64,000 bases of DNA from Cupriavidus oxalaticus (GCF_004768545.1 NZ_CP038636.1:248001-312000); one strand, 5' to 3'. Shown: positions 44,782 to 54,881, counted from the stretch's first letter. Notes: a model not told the origin generated them from the sequence alone. Numbers and translations are program-made.

Positions 44782-47700
44782 GCTGACCTCCCAATGCCGA
44801 GTCGGTTCATGACGTCCGACACAGCCGGTTTGTTACGGACTCGGTGGATCATGCTGTAGAAGGCAGGCGTGAACAGCAGACCGAAGATCGTCACACCGAG
44901 CATTCCGAAGAACACCGCGGTACCGAGAGACTGGCGCATCTCAGAACCGGCGCCGGTGGCTACGACCAGCGGTGCCACACCGGCGATGAAGGCGAACGAT
45001 GTCATCAGAATCGGGCGCAGGCGAGTCCGAGCCGATTGCACTGCCGCATCTTCTGCGTTTGCACCATCCTCATCCTGCCGTTGCTTGGCGAATTCGACGA
45101 TGAGAATCGCGTTCTTCGCCGCTAGTCCAAGGAGCACCACGAATCCAATCTGGGCCAGGATGTCGATCGGCATATTGCGCAGTTGCAGGCCCGAGGACGA
45201 TGCAAGCAAGCACATCGGAACAATCAGGACGATGGCCAACGGCGTCTTCCAGCTTTCGTATTGCGCGGCCAGCACGAGGAATACGAACAGGGCCGCAGCA
45301 GCGAAAATGGCAATCGTCGGGGTACCGTGCTGCTGCTGCTGATATGCAAGGTCGGTCCACTCGAAGCCGATGCCTGGCGGCAACACTTCCCTGGCAAGCT
45401 CCTCCATGCGCTTTATCGCTGTACCGGAAGCCACCCCCGGCGCTGCGACACCCATCACTTCTGCTGCCGGGAACAGGTTGTGTCGCGGCACGCGATACGG
45501 CGAAGTCATATCCCTGAACGTGGCCACGGAACCGATAGGAACCATCGCCCCGTCTGCATTGCGCACCTTCAGCCGCGCAATATCCCCAGGCGTCTTGCGG
45601 AACGCTTCGTCGCCTTGGGCGAGCACTTGATAGGTGCGGCCGAGATAGTTGAAGTCATTGACGTATTGCGAGCCAAGATACAGCTGCAGAGTAGAGGATA
45701 TATCGGTAGTCGTCAGACCAATCTTCTCGGCCTTCAGACGGTCAATATTGGCATAGATCGACGGCGAGCCGGCGTTGTACAGCGTAAAGACGCCAGCAAA
45801 CGTCTTGTCCTTGTTCGCTGCGGCGACCAGCGTATTTGCTGCCTTGGCCAGGGCCTGCGGTCCGAGCCCATCACGATCCTGCAGCATCATCTTGAAGCCA
45901 CCGGCGGCACCGAGGCCTTGAACTGCCGGGGGTTGCACGACGATGACATAGGCGTCCTTGATGACAGACAGCCGCTCCTGCAGTCTTTGAACCATCGACG
46001 CAGCCGTGACACCCTTTATGTGCTCACCGTAGAGCGAAGGCAGGGAAGTGAAAACCGTCCCCACATTTGGCGCCACGGTCGACGTGGTGACATCGAAGCC
46101 TGCCGTTGCCGACGTGTGCGAGACACCAGGCGTCTTGAGGGCAATTTCATTGACTTCACGCACGACCTTGTGGGTACGCTCGAGGCTTGACCCTGGTGGC
46201 AAATTGACAATCACTGCGAGATAGCCAATGTCCTGCTCAGGAATGAAGCCAGTGCTCATGCGGGACATCTGCAGGCCTGCAAGGCCGATCAGACTGACGT
46301 ACGCCAACGCGACAATCATGCCGGCGCGAGCCAGGCGAGCAGTCATCCTGCCGTAGCGATTCGACAGCCATTCGAAACCGGTGTTGAACTTGCCGAAGCA
46401 TTGACGGAAGGAGGCACCAATGCCATGAGCCTTTTCATGCGTGTGCTCGTGCGGCTTAAGCATGACTGCGCACAGAGCCGGGCTCAGCGTCAGCGAGACG
46501 AAACAAGAAATAGCCGTCGAAGCAGCAATTGTGATGGCAAACTGCTTGAAGAAGAGGCCAGAAATCCCCGAGATGAAGGCCGTCGGGACGAACACGGCAC
46601 ACAGTGTCAACGCGATGGCAATCAAAGCCGTCGAGACTTCTGTCATCGTCCGGCGAGCGGCCGCGCGTGGCGTCATGCCAAGACTCATGTTGCGTTCGAC
46701 ATTCTCGACCACCACGATGGCATCGTCCACCACGATCCCCACTGCCAGGACGAAGCCGAACAGTGATAGGTTATTCACCGACATTCCGAGGGCAGCCAGG
46801 ACCGTAAGGGTGCCGAGCAGCGAAATCGGGATGGCAATCACCGGGATAATCGTGGCTCTCCAGCTCTGGAGGAACACGTAGACCACACCCACCACCAGAA
46901 CGATGGCGATGAAGATGGTCAAAATGACTTCCTCAATCGAGTACGTTACAAAGTTGGTGGGATCGTAAGTCCTCATGTAATCGACACCCGGCGGGAAATC
47001 CTTCTTGAGCTCCGTCATCTTGTCCCAGACCGCACGCTGCACTTCAACCACGTTTGCATCCGGCGTGGCGATGACCCACCAGGGCGCCGACACATAGCGG
47101 TCGGTGTAGGCCTTGGAGCCATAGTCCACCGAGCCCAGTTCCACGCGGCCGACATCGCGGATGCGGGTGACACGCCCCTTGTTGTCGGCCTTGATGATGA
47201 CGTCACCGAACTCTTCGGGCTTGGTCAGACGTCCCAGCGCTTCGACGTTCACTTGATATGCCGCACTGTTCGCGACGGGCGGTGCATTCAGCGCGCCGGC
47301 CGACACCTGAGCATTCTGGGCGCGAAGCGCTGCCATGATTTCGCTTGCGCTGATGTTGTATGCGGCTGCCTTATCCGGATCGATCCAGATACGCATGGCA
47401 TAGCGGCGCTCGCCGAGTACCCAGAAGTCAGCGACACCAGGGACGCGTGCGATTTCGTCCCTCACGCGGAGCATGTAGTTGGAAAGATACTCTGCACTGC
47501 GCGAGCCGTCCGGCGAATAGACGAGCACACCAAGCAGCAGGGCTTGAATGGTCTTCTTTACCTGCACGCCCTGAAGCTGAACTTCTTGTGGCAGCCGGGA
47601 CAACGTGTCCTGCACCCGGTTGCGGGTGAGCATCAGCGCGGTATTCGGATCCGTGCCGAGCTTGAAGATGACAGTGATGGTGAGTAATCCGTTCCCTGTC

Positions 47701-47951
47701 GACTGGCTACTGATGTACGACATGTTTTCCACGCCGTTGATGGCCTGTTCGAGAGGCGTGGCCACCGTGCGAGCGATGGTCTCGCCAGACGCGCCTGGAT
47801 AGGTAGTCGTAATCTGAATGGTTGGCGGAACAATGTCCGGATATTGGGCCACGGGCAGCGTGGTCATTGCTGCCAGCCCGAACAGAACAAGGAAGATATT
47901 GAGCACCGCGGCGAATCGTGGGTGGTCAATAAAGAAGTGAGCGAGCTTCAC
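44778..47951 (-). CDS. RND multidrug efflux pump, HAE1 family
   Basis: A 1057-residue inner-membrane proton antiporter of the AcrB/MexF kind, started at GTG 47949-47951 (VKLAHFFIDHPRFAAVLNIF). Twelve membrane helices are expected; the TM4 relay stretch GIVVDDAIVVVENVERNMSL carries the two Asp residues. The periplasmic FGSxxYAMRIW-like segment (GERRYAMRIWIDPDK) and the late GLAAKNAILIVEFAKQ are family marks. It lies 4 bases after the adaptor gene. The closest subgroup by look is MexF/CeoB, which exports chloramphenicol- and aromatic-type compounds; a role in exporting phenolics is a guess. Confidence 0.95.
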   Translation of the reverse strand: MKLAHFFIDHPRFAAVLNIFLVLFGLAAMTTLPVAQYPDIVPPTIQITTTYPGASGETIARTVATPLEQAINGVENMSYISSQSTGNGLLTITVIFKLGTDPNTALMLTRNRVQDTLSRLPQEVQLQGVQVKKTIQALLLGVLVYSPDGSRSAEYLSNYMLRVRDEIARVPGVADFWVLGERRYAMRIWIDPDKAAAYNISASEIMAALRAQNAQVSAGALNAPPVANSAAYQVNVEALGRLTKPEEFGDVIIKADNKGRVTRIRDVGRVELGSVDYGSKAYTDRYVSAPWWVIATPDANVVEVQRAVWDKMTELKKDFPPGVDYMRTYDPTNFVTYSIEEVILTIFIAIVLVVGVVYVFLQSWRATIIPVIAIPISLLGTLTVLAALGMSVNNLSLFGFVLAVGIVVDDAIVVVENVERNMSLGMTPRAAARRTMTEVSTALIAIALTLCAVFVPTAFISGISGLFFKQFAITIAASTAISCFVSLTLSPALCAVMLKPHEHTHEKAHGIGASFRQCFGKFNTGFEWLSNRYGRMTARLARAGMIVALAYVSLIGLAGLQMSRMSTGFIPEQDIGYLAVIVNLPPGSSLERTHKVVREVNEIALKTPGVSHTSATAGFDVTTSTVAPNVGTVFTSLPSLYGEHIKGVTAASMVQRLQERLSVIKDAYVIVVQPPAVQGLGAAGGFKMMLQDRDGLGPQALAKAANTLVAAANKDKTFAGVFTLYNAGSPSIYANIDRLKAEKIGLTTTDISSTLQLYLGSQYVNDFNYLGRTYQVLAQGDEAFRKTPGDIARLKVRNADGAMVPIGSVATFRDMTSPYRVPRHNLFPAAEVMGVAAPGVASGTAIKRMEELAREVLPPGIGFEWTDLAYQQQQHGTPTIAIFAAAALFVFLVLAAQYESWKTPLAIVLIVPMCLLASSSGLQLRNMPIDILAQIGFVVLLGLAAKNAILIVEFAKQRQDEDGANAEDAAVQSARTRLRPILMTSFAFIAGVAPLVVATGAGSEMRQSLGTAVFFGMLGVTIFGLLFTPAFYSMIHRVRNKPAVSDVMNRLGIGRSA

Positions 47952-47955
47952 GGCT

Positions 47956-49185
47956 TCAGTCCTGTTCGGCGAGCTTGATAGAGCCCGGCTGTGGCGCGAT
48001 CTTCGAACCCGGCGTCGCAAACGGTACACCGTCGAGGACGACCTGGTCGGTGGTAGCCAGGCCTGAGCGCACCACGCGCAGCCCGCCGCGAATGTCCCCG
48101 ATCTCAACTTTCTTCGGCGTCACGATGTTGTCCTTGCCCACCGTGAGGACGATGTGTTCCGATTGATCCGCGAGGACGGAAGCATCCGGCACCAGCAGAG
48201 CCGGTTCGGGGTTGGATACAGCCAGCCGAATGCGTGCGAAGCCGCCCGGGGTCAGATTCAGATCAGGATTGCGGATCGTGGCACGCGCGTGGATCGTGCC
48301 GCTGGAGCGATCAATGGTGTTGTCGATGAAATCCAGTGTGCCGTGGCGGTCGTACGTCGACTCGCCGTTGAGAGAGATCTCAATCTTGTTGGCGAGTGGT
48401 CCCTTCTCCTTCGCGCGCTGCTGCTGGAACTTCATGTAGTCAGCCTCGCTCATGTCGAAATTCAGGTAGATCGGATCCATCGACACGATGGTGGCGAGCA
48501 GGGTAGTCGGACCATTGGCTGCGCGACTGCCGGCGATGATGTTGCCTGCTGAAACTTGGTGTGTACCAATCCGGCCAGTGAACGGTGCCTTGACGCGCGT
48601 GCGCTCGAGGTCGAATCGTGCGTCCCGGATGTGTGCCTTCGCGTCGTTCAGTGCCGCCTGGGCGGCACGCTTTTCGGCCAGACGCTGCTCAACGTTTTGT
48701 TGCGTACCCGCATCGGTGTTCTTCAGCGTTTCAGCGCGCGTCAGTTCCCGGCCGGCCAGTTCAAGTCGAGCAGTCGCACTGTCGAGTTGGGCTTGTGCTT
48801 TGCCAAGTGCGATTTCATACGGCTCCGGATCGATGACCAACAGAAGGTCGCCCTCGCGGACGATATCGCCGTCCTTGAAGTGGATTTGCTTCAAGGCGCC
48901 GCCAACTTGTGCACGCAACTCCACGCTTTTGACCGGCGAGAATTGACCGAGAAAGCCGATGCGTGTCTCGATGTCACGTTGGAGTGGGGCACTGACGGAC
49001 ACAATGGGTGCCTTGGTCGGAGCGGCCTGGACCTTGTTTGAACCTCCCACGTAAAGCGTCAACGCGCTGCCTGCCACAACAACTGCAGCCGCGGCGATTG
49101 AGCCAACCCATACAGCTTTTCGCTTTTTACCGGAAGCCTGGCTCTCGCGGATTCCGGCGTCCAGCCGGGCGATGTCGTCATTCAT
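47956..49185 (-). CDS. RND efflux periplasmic adaptor (membrane fusion protein)
   Basis: A 409-residue adaptor anchored by one N-terminal helix (AVWVGSIAAAAVVVAGSALTL). The lipoyl domain has SVELRAQVGGALKQIHFKDG and VREGDLLLVIDPEPYEIALG. An alpha-hairpin (AQLDSATARLELAGREL) and a beta-barrel with GRIGTHQVSAGNII follow. It links pump and outer-membrane channel. It lies 47 bases after the hydrolase gene and 4 before the pump. Confidence 0.92.
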   Translation of the reverse strand: MNDDIARLDAGIRESQASGKKRKAVWVGSIAAAAVVVAGSALTLYVGGSNKVQAAPTKAPIVSVSAPLQRDIETRIGFLGQFSPVKSVELRAQVGGALKQIHFKDGDIVREGDLLLVIDPEPYEIALGKAQAQLDSATARLELAGRELTRAETLKNTDAGTQQNVEQRLAEKRAAQAALNDAKAHIRDARFDLERTRVKAPFTGRIGTHQVSAGNIIAGSRAANGPTTLLATIVSMDPIYLNFDMSEADYMKFQQQRAKEKGPLANKIEISLNGESTYDRHGTLDFIDNTIDRSSGTIHARATIRNPDLNLTPGGFARIRLAVSNPEPALLVPDASVLADQSEHIVLTVGKDNIVTPKKVEIGDIRGGLRVVRSGLATTDQVVLDGVPFATPGSKIAPQPGSIKLAEQD

Positions 49186-49232
49186 CTTCGTTCCTCATTT
49201 GATCTTGTGGAAGCGGCTCGGGGAGTCCGCGT

Positions 49233-50087
49233 TCATCGGATCAGGAAATCGGAAATTGCCGCTGCGATATCCGCGGCATGCGTCTCCAGCGCGAAGTGGC
49301 CGGTATCAAAGAAGCGGACCTCCGCCGTGGGGATGTCGCGCTTGAATGCCTCGGCCCCTGCGGGCAGGAAGAACGGATCGTTCTTGCCCCAGACAGCAAG
49401 AAAGGAAGGCTTGTGGTTGCGGAAATACTGCTGGAATGCGGGATACAGCGCGACGTTGCTCTGGTAGTCGCCGAACAGGTCAAGCTGGATTTCGTCCGCG
49501 CCGGGGCGGCTCAGATAGTAGTCGTCGAGCGAGTATCCGTCCGGGGATACCGACGCCGCATCGCTGACGCCGTGGGTGTACTGCCATATGGTGGTCTGCT
49601 TCGCCAGCAGCGTGCGAAGCGCCTCCCGGTTCTCGAGCGTGGGATCGTGCCAATAGGCCCGGATCGGGTTCCAGCCAGCACTCAATCCCTCTTCATAGGC
49701 GTTTCCGTTCTGCGAAATGATCGCGGTGATCCGCTCCGGATGCCTGACCGCAAGCCGAAATCCCGTTGGCGCACCGTAGTCGAAGACATACACCGCGAAG
49801 CGGTCGAACCCGATCACTTCCGTAAAGCGGTCGATCACGTTCGCGAGGTTGTCAAACGTGTAGGCGAAGGTATCGCGGCTCGGCATGTCTGAGAGACCAA
49901 ATCCCGGCAGATCCGGCGCGACGATATGGAAGCGGTCGGCCAGCCGGGGGATCAGGTCCCGGAACATGTGGCTCGAACTCGGAAATCCATGCAGAAGCAG
50001 CAGCTTGGGCGTGCCCGCTCGGCCGGCCTCCCGATAGAACACGTTGAATCCGTCGACGTCCGCATGGCGATAAGCGACTGTGGGCAT
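49233..50087 (-). CDS. Alpha/beta-hydrolase with Asp nucleophile
   Basis: A 284-residue alpha/beta-hydrolase starting MPTVAYRHADVDGFNVFYRE behind GAAAGG. The oxyanion loop is LLHGFPSSSHMF. The elbow is FDYGAP with Asp103 in place of Ser, as in haloalkane dehalogenases and epoxide hydrolases. A downstream acid (WGKNDPFF) and His (DTGHFALE) complete the triad. The substrate is unknown. It is the first gene of the efflux operon, so it may process the compound that is pumped or induces the operon. Confidence 0.85.
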   Translation of the reverse strand: MPTVAYRHADVDGFNVFYREAGRAGTPKLLLLHGFPSSSHMFRDLIPRLADRFHIVAPDLPGFGLSDMPSRDTFAYTFDNLANVIDRFTEVIGFDRFAVYVFDYGAPTGFRLAVRHPERITAIISQNGNAYEEGLSAGWNPIRAYWHDPTLENREALRTLLAKQTTIWQYTHGVSDAASVSPDGYSLDDYYLSRPGADEIQLDLFGDYQSNVALYPAFQQYFRNHKPSFLAVWGKNDPFFLPAGAEAFKRDIPTAEVRFFDTGHFALETHAADIAAAISDFLIR

Positions 50088-50170
50088 GGCCTTTCCTTTC
50101 CTGAGTGTGCGGTTCCTCTCGAACCGGACAGGTTGACCCAGCACAGCTGTTCGGTAACCTATCCGATGCA

Positions 50171-50261
50171 TTTTTACAGGTTACAAACCGAGGACGTAAC
50201 TTGTCAAGGTAGCATTTGGCGGTTACGATGTAAGCATCGTGAACAGCAGCAGTCTTTCCAT
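50171..50261. promoter_or_regulatory. Divergent promoter with repeated GTTAC motifs
   Basis: Between the efflux operon and the CGNR gene, GTTAC/GTAAC units recur: GGTTACAAACC and GACGTAAC around 50180-50205, and GGCGGTTACG near 50220. The repeats could bind the CGNR regulator. Confidence 0.35.
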
Positions 50262-50885
50262 ATGGACTACCGCCAGATTCCGGCGATGTTCGTCGCCGAT
50301 GTGCCGGGACTCGATTTCCTGAACTCGGTCGCGACGCCAGTGGATGAGCAGGTCGACTGGATCAGCAATGGCGAGGGGTTGATGGCCTGGCTGGAACAGG
50401 CTGGACTGGTGCCGGCAGAGGCTCTCGTGGTGCTGCGGGCGCAGCACACGCCCGAGGTTCTGGATGACATCGCCGCCAAAGCACGTGGCATGCGTGAGTG
50501 GTTCAGGGGATTTGTGCTGGAGAGAAAGGGTCACCCGCTGCGCGCCAGAGATTTGGCCGAACTCGAGCCTTTGAACCGATGGCTCGAGCGTGACGCGCAG
50601 TACTGCGAGATCGTTGGCAACGCGGACTCGGGGTTGGTTTTCCGTGCCAAGCGGCGCTGGCAATCGCCGGAGTCACTGCTGATGCCAATCGCGGAGGCAC
50701 TCGCCAGACTCGTGTGCGAGGAGGACTTCACCCATGTGAAGGCTTGTGAAGGCCAGCGGTGCACCTTGTTGTTTGCCGATCACACGCGAGGCCACGCCCG
50801 CAGGTGGTGCAGCATGGCGATTTGCGGCAATCGCGCCAAGGTTGCGGCACACCGCAAGCGCCTCAAGGACGGGAATGCCGGCTGA
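50262..50885 (+). CDS. CGNR zinc-finger (ABATE-domain) transcriptional regulator
   Basis: A 207-residue protein. The N-terminal ABATE domain (residues 8-130; FVADVPGLDFLNSVATPVDE, ARGMREWFRGFVLERKGHPL) probably binds a ligand. The C-terminal treble-clef CGNR finger at about 160-205 is CEGQRCTLLFADHTRGHARR, then WCSMAICGNRAKVAAHRKR, with all four cysteines in place. It is divergent from the hydrolase-RND operon and is its likely repressor or activator. Confidence 0.85.
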   Translation: MDYRQIPAMFVADVPGLDFLNSVATPVDEQVDWISNGEGLMAWLEQAGLVPAEALVVLRAQHTPEVLDDIAAKARGMREWFRGFVLERKGHPLRARDLAELEPLNRWLERDAQYCEIVGNADSGLVFRAKRRWQSPESLLMPIAEALARLVCEEDFTHVKACEGQRCTLLFADHTRGHARRWCSMAICGNRAKVAAHRKRLKDGNAG

Positions 50886-50995
50886 CGTTTCCCCAGCCCG
50901 CCCTCGATCTGGTCCAGGAGCGATAGGCCACTCGCCTTGCAAGGATTTGCGCGACTTCGTCCTACCGCTTCTCGGTTTTCAGCAGTGCATGCCGG

Positions 50996-51373
50996 TCAAT
51001 GCCCTTCCTCGATATTGAGGATTCTCCCCAGGCCCAGAAAATAGTTCGCGAAGGCAAGCACGCTAGCTGTCACGGCAATATAGACGACCGACAGTGCAGC
51101 CAGCGTCGGATCGGCAAACTCCCGGACATAGTTGTACATGGAAACCGGCAGTGTCTGCGTGCGATGCGGTGAATTCACTGAACGACATGATCGCCGCAAA
51201 CAACCAGCCGCCAAACAGGCCCGGCGCGAGCAGCGGAATCGTGAAAAGCACCTTCAGCGGCGACGCACCGAGGCTTGCTGCCGCCTGTTCCAGCCTTGCG
51301 TCCAGGTTTTCCATGGAAACATAGACACTCTTCAGCACAAACGGCAGCACCAGCATCACGTGGCACAGGATAA
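50996..51373 (-). pseudogene. ABC transporter permease (PotC-like), cut by IS and frameshifted
   Basis: The minus strand reads VMLVLPFVLKSVYVSMENLD, ARLEQAAASLGASPLKVLFT, then PLLAPGLFGGWLFAAIMSFS, the EAA-loop region of spermidine/putrescine-type permeases. A frameshift near 51180 moves it to YNYVREFADPTLAALSVVYI and the tail GRILNIEEGH. The N-terminal half is replaced by the insertion sequence at 51374. Confidence 0.75.
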
Positions 51374-51446
51374 GGAGACCGCGCCAAAGCGGGGGCAAAC
51401 GACCTTGCCGTTTCTGAGAGGCCAATGAGCCACCTAGAATGGGCCC

Positions 51447-52055
51447 ATGGCGTCCGATCCTCGGCCGGCTACCGCCGTCCTGCAACTCCGAATTGCTCTG
51501 CGTGGCTTGAGCCCGCCGGTCTGGCGGCGTTTGCTAATTCCCGAGCACGTCACGCTGGCTCGGCTCCACGGAGTCATCCAGGCAGCCATGGGCTGGACGG
51601 ACAATCACCTGGACCAGTTCGTCATTCGTGGCCGGCGATATGGCGAAAGCCGCGAAGGTGCTCTGCAATTTTCCACGGCGGCAACCGCGCTGACGCTGAG
51701 CGCATTGGCACTGCGCGAGCACGAGGCCTTCCTCTACGTGTACGACTTCAATGTCTGGTGGCGGCACGACATCCGCGTCGAGCGGCGCGTGCTGAGGCAG
51801 GATAGCGTGCTGTTGCCACGTTGCGTGGCAGGAAGCGGGGGCTGTCCGCCGGAGGATATCGGCGGGGTCGAACGATATCTGGAGCTTGGAGAAGGGTGGA
51901 GCGAATGGGAGTTCATGGAGTGGATCGAATCCTTACGCGAGCGTTCGATCGATCTGGACGAGCTTCGTGATGAGGTCGACCAGTGGGTGACCTGGCTGGA
52001 CCGCCGCTTCGACCGGAAAGTCGTCAATGACCGGTTGCGACAACTGCTGGCGTAG
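51447..52055 (+). CDS. pRiA4b ORF-3-family protein of the IS (copy 1)
   Basis: A 202-residue accessory protein of ISKra4-type elements, starting MASDPRPATAVLQLRIALRG with LSPPVWRRLLIPEHVTLARL. A second conserved block is YVYDFNVWWRHDIRVERRVL, and CxxG..PPEDIGGVERYLEL is typical of the pRiA4b ORF-3 (PRiA4_ORF3) fold. The role in transposition is not established. It is intact here and about 75% like the copy at 60468 by eye. Confidence 0.85.
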   Translation: MASDPRPATAVLQLRIALRGLSPPVWRRLLIPEHVTLARLHGVIQAAMGWTDNHLDQFVIRGRRYGESREGALQFSTAATALTLSALALREHEAFLYVYDFNVWWRHDIRVERRVLRQDSVLLPRCVAGSGGCPPEDIGGVERYLELGEGWSEWEFMEWIESLRERSIDLDELRDEVDQWVTWLDRRFDRKVVNDRLRQLLA

Positions 52056-52093
52056 ACTGGTCGCCGCAAGATGTTCACGGGAGGAGGGCGGCC

Positions 52094-53478
52094 ATGCGTA
52101 TCACGTTGCAAGTCGTTATGCACGACGAAGGGGAGATGCCCGCCACCGTCACCGAAAATGCCCAGTTCGAGCGAACCGCCTTTGATGCCGGATCGCTGGG
52201 GTTGCATGTGGCGGAAGCGAAAGCGCTGCTATGCAGGCTGCAGCGCACGATGGTTGCGGCACAGGTTGCCGAGGCGGTTGCACGGACCAGCATTTGCCCT
52301 ACATGCGGTACGCAATTGGCCTGCAAGGGGCACCATCGGCTGATTTTCCGCCGCCGTTCGGACGACTTTCGATTGACAGTCCCAGGCTCTATCCCTGCCG
52401 GCAATGTATGGCCAACGCCCCGACCTTCAGTCCGGTCGCCCGCTGTCTACCCGAGCGGGTCAGCCCCGAACTCCAGTATCTCGAGGTCAAGTTTGCCGCG
52501 CTGATGTCCTATGGCTTGACCGTCAACGTGCTGCACGAGATCTTGCCGCTCGATCACGTCCTGGCGGCCAGCTCGATCCGACGTCAGGTGACCGCGCTCG
52601 GTCGCAGGCTGGAAGCGGACCAGGCGACCGATGGCAGGCAGCAGGAGGAGATAGCTGCGGGCAGCCGTTTGCAAGATATCCCGGAGCCCAGCCCGGTGCG
52701 CGCAGTTGGCATTGACGGCGGCTACCTGCGGCTGGCAGGCCATGGACGCCGCCAGGACGGCTGGTTTGAAGTGATCGTCGGGAAATCAATGCGGGATCAG
52801 GAGGCCGGCCACACCTTTGCCTACGTGCACAAGCTGGAGCACCGCCCGGCCGATCGGATGTCAAGTTTTCTGCTACGAGAGGGTGTGCAACCCGATCAAC
52901 CGGTCACCTTCCTGTCGGATGGAGGGGATACCGTACGGTTTGCGCAGCTCGGCTTTGGTGACCGCGGTGAGTACGTCCTCGATTGGTTCCACATCGCCAT
53001 GCGGATACAGAACCTCGAACAGATGATCAAGGGCCGGCCGGCACACTGCGATGGCCCCAGCAACGCGGTATTGATCAAGGCGCTGCATGGCGCAAAGTGC
53101 CACCTGTGGCACGGCTGCCCCTATCCGGCGTTGCGCCGACTGGAAAGTCTCGGCTGGGATCTGGACGCTGAGGCCAGCCCGGAAGAGGCCAAGCTCCTCG
53201 GCAAGCTCGAAGAGCTCATCATCTACCTGGACAACAACCGGCACTGCATCGTGAACTACGGTGACCGCTATCGGCACGGGGAGCCCATTGCATCAGGTTT
53301 TGTCGAGTCGGCCGTCAACCAGGTGGTCAGCAAGCGATTCGTCAAACGGCAGCAGATGGCCTGGCGGCCTCGGCACGCGCACAACCTGCTTCAAATCCGG
53401 ACGGCCGTGCTCAATAACCAACTCCGGTCTTACGTTGAACGATGGTATCCCTCCATCGCCGGAGAAAAAGACCACCGC
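52094..53478 (+). pseudogene. ISKra4-family transposase, frameshifted and 3'-truncated (copy 1)
   Basis: The start MRITLQVVMHDEGEMPATVT is in one frame up to about 52345. A single missing base relative to the intact copy then shifts the frame; the rest continues FGRLSIDSPRLYPCRQC, GIDGGYLRLAGHGRRQ, DWFHIAMRIQNLEQMIKG and ASGFVESAVNQVVSKRF. The last residues (RLAA in the intact copy) are replaced by unrelated sequence. It is probably inactive. Confidence 0.85.
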
Positions 53479-53605
53479 CCAGAGAGACATTGCCATCGCC
53501 CTCGACCCGCAGCCGCGACACCGCCGATGATCGCGTCAACGCCTTGAATGGGTAGACGTAGAGCAAGCCGAACTCGGCAATGCCGGCTGGAAATCTAACG
53601 GACAT
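53478..53605 (-). pseudogene. 5' end of an unidentified gene truncated by the IS
   Basis: GGAAGGAG precedes an ATG at 53605 and a clean frame MSVRFPAGIAEFGLLYVYPF followed by KALTRSSAVSRLRVEGDGNV, which runs into the IS end. About 43 codons survive. No family was recognised. Confidence 0.45.
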
Positions 53606-53717
53606 TGCAGAACTCCTTCCCAAGTTGTCGTAGAAGCCATTGCCGAAGCCCGACCTCGGGTAGTTCTTTCACCAACCTAATGGCTGTTCAGCCCTTCTCC
53701 GTGGCTCACGTTCGTCG

Positions 53718-54677
53718 TCATTGTCGCCACTTCCCTTCGCGGATTAAAGCCTCGGCAATGCCGGGGATCATCTGCGCTACCTGCCTGGCGGCCGCCGTGA
53801 ACGGACGCTGGCTGCTGGTGGCGAGCACGACGGATTGCCGCAAGGCGCGGTCCGCCAGCGGCACGCCGTCGAAGTCGCCACTCTCCAGCTCGGCCGAGAC
53901 CGCGTGGTAGGGCAGCACGGAGAACGCGGCATGGTCGAACATGATGCGCTTGATGACCACCGATGAGCTGGCCTCCATGCAAACATTGAGCGGGATGCGA
54001 TGGGCGATGGCCAGCTCGTCGAGCAGGTTGCGGATGGCGTTGGGGGGCACCGGCAGCACCAGCGGCACGCCGGCGAGCTGGCGCGACGTGATCGACGCCG
54101 GCCTGCCGCCCACCGTGCGCCAGTGGGCCTGAAAGGCCGCACGCCGGCCCACCAGCATCAGCGGCGTGTCGAGCAGGCGCCGGTAGCTGTTCCTGCCTTC
54201 GGCGCGGTAGCGGTTGAGCACTGCAAGGTCGATGCTGCCCTGCGTCAGCCGGGTCTCTATCTCCCCGCTATAGCCCTCGACAATGCGCAGCCGGACGGCC
54301 GGCAGGCGTTCCTGCACGGCGGCGTAGAGCCGGCTCGAGAGCAGCGGCGCCACCGCCGGCACCAGCCCGAGTGTGACCATCCCGCTGACGTTGCCTGCCT
54401 CGCCCCGCGCCGACTCCACCAGTTGCCGGGCGCCGGCCAGTAGCGGTTCGGCATCGGCGAGCACCTGCGCAGCCAGCGTGGTCGGCCGTACGCCGCGCCC
54501 GGTGCGGTAGAACAGCGCGCCACCGAACATCCGCTCAAGCTCGGCGACCTGCCGGCTGATGGCCGACTGCGCCAGCCCGAGCTGCGCCGCGGCGCCCGAA
54601 ACGCTGCCCGTGCGCGCCACGGCCACGAAGGTCGCCAGCGCCTTGAGCGTGAGCTCCTGCCCTGTTTCCGTTTGCAT
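53718..54677 (-). CDS. LysR-family transcriptional regulator
   Basis: A 319-residue LysR regulator. HTH: ALATFVAVARTGSVSGAAAQLGLAQSAISR, then QVAELERMFGGALFYRTGRG. The effector domain of the Nac/Cbl-like branch has GYSGEIETRLTQGSIDLAVL and MFDHAAFSVLPYHAVSAELE. It is intact between two IS remnants, with no adjacent target gene left, since both flanks are scraps. Its regulon is unknown. Confidence 0.9.
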   Translation of the reverse strand: MQTETGQELTLKALATFVAVARTGSVSGAAAQLGLAQSAISRQVAELERMFGGALFYRTGRGVRPTTLAAQVLADAEPLLAGARQLVESARGEAGNVSGMVTLGLVPAVAPLLSSRLYAAVQERLPAVRLRIVEGYSGEIETRLTQGSIDLAVLNRYRAEGRNSYRRLLDTPLMLVGRRAAFQAHWRTVGGRPASITSRQLAGVPLVLPVPPNAIRNLLDELAIAHRIPLNVCMEASSSVVIKRIMFDHAAFSVLPYHAVSAELESGDFDGVPLADRALRQSVVLATSSQRPFTAAARQVAQMIPGIAEALIREGKWRQ

Positions 54678-54729
54678 CCCTGCTCCAGCTATCTTTCAGC
54701 GAGAAATCTGCTTTCTCATACCGGAACGC

Positions 54730-54881
54730 TGGTCGAGCCGTTCGGCAAGGCGCTTCCGCTATCAAGTGGCTACTACCTGGTACATCCCCATGCGGCCGCG
54801 CTTCAGGAAGGGGTGAAATCGCTGAAAGCGTGGTTTTCGGACAAGATGACGGCGGCATGCGGTTTGCCGGATCAGGCATGA
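54730..54881 (+). pseudogene. GcvA-type LysR regulator, C-terminal scrap
   Basis: FGKALPLSSGYYLVHPHAAA then GVKSLKAWFSDKM and a TGA match the end of GcvA-like LysR proteins (P...L.SG.AYYLV.P......K..AF..WL). Nothing in register lies upstream of about 54730. Confidence 0.55.

Larger units (their letters stand above)
51374..53478 (+). mobile_element. ISKra4-type insertion sequence, copy 1, right end lost
   Basis: The left inverted repeat starts GGAGACCGCGCCAAA at 51374, as in the complete copy at 60395. It carries an intact pRiA4b ORF-3-type gene and a frameshifted transposase. Similarity to the complete copy ends at about 53478, inside the last transposase codons, so the right repeat is missing. 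It interrupts an ABC permease gene on its left and a start-containing minus-strand gene on its right. Confidence 0.85.
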
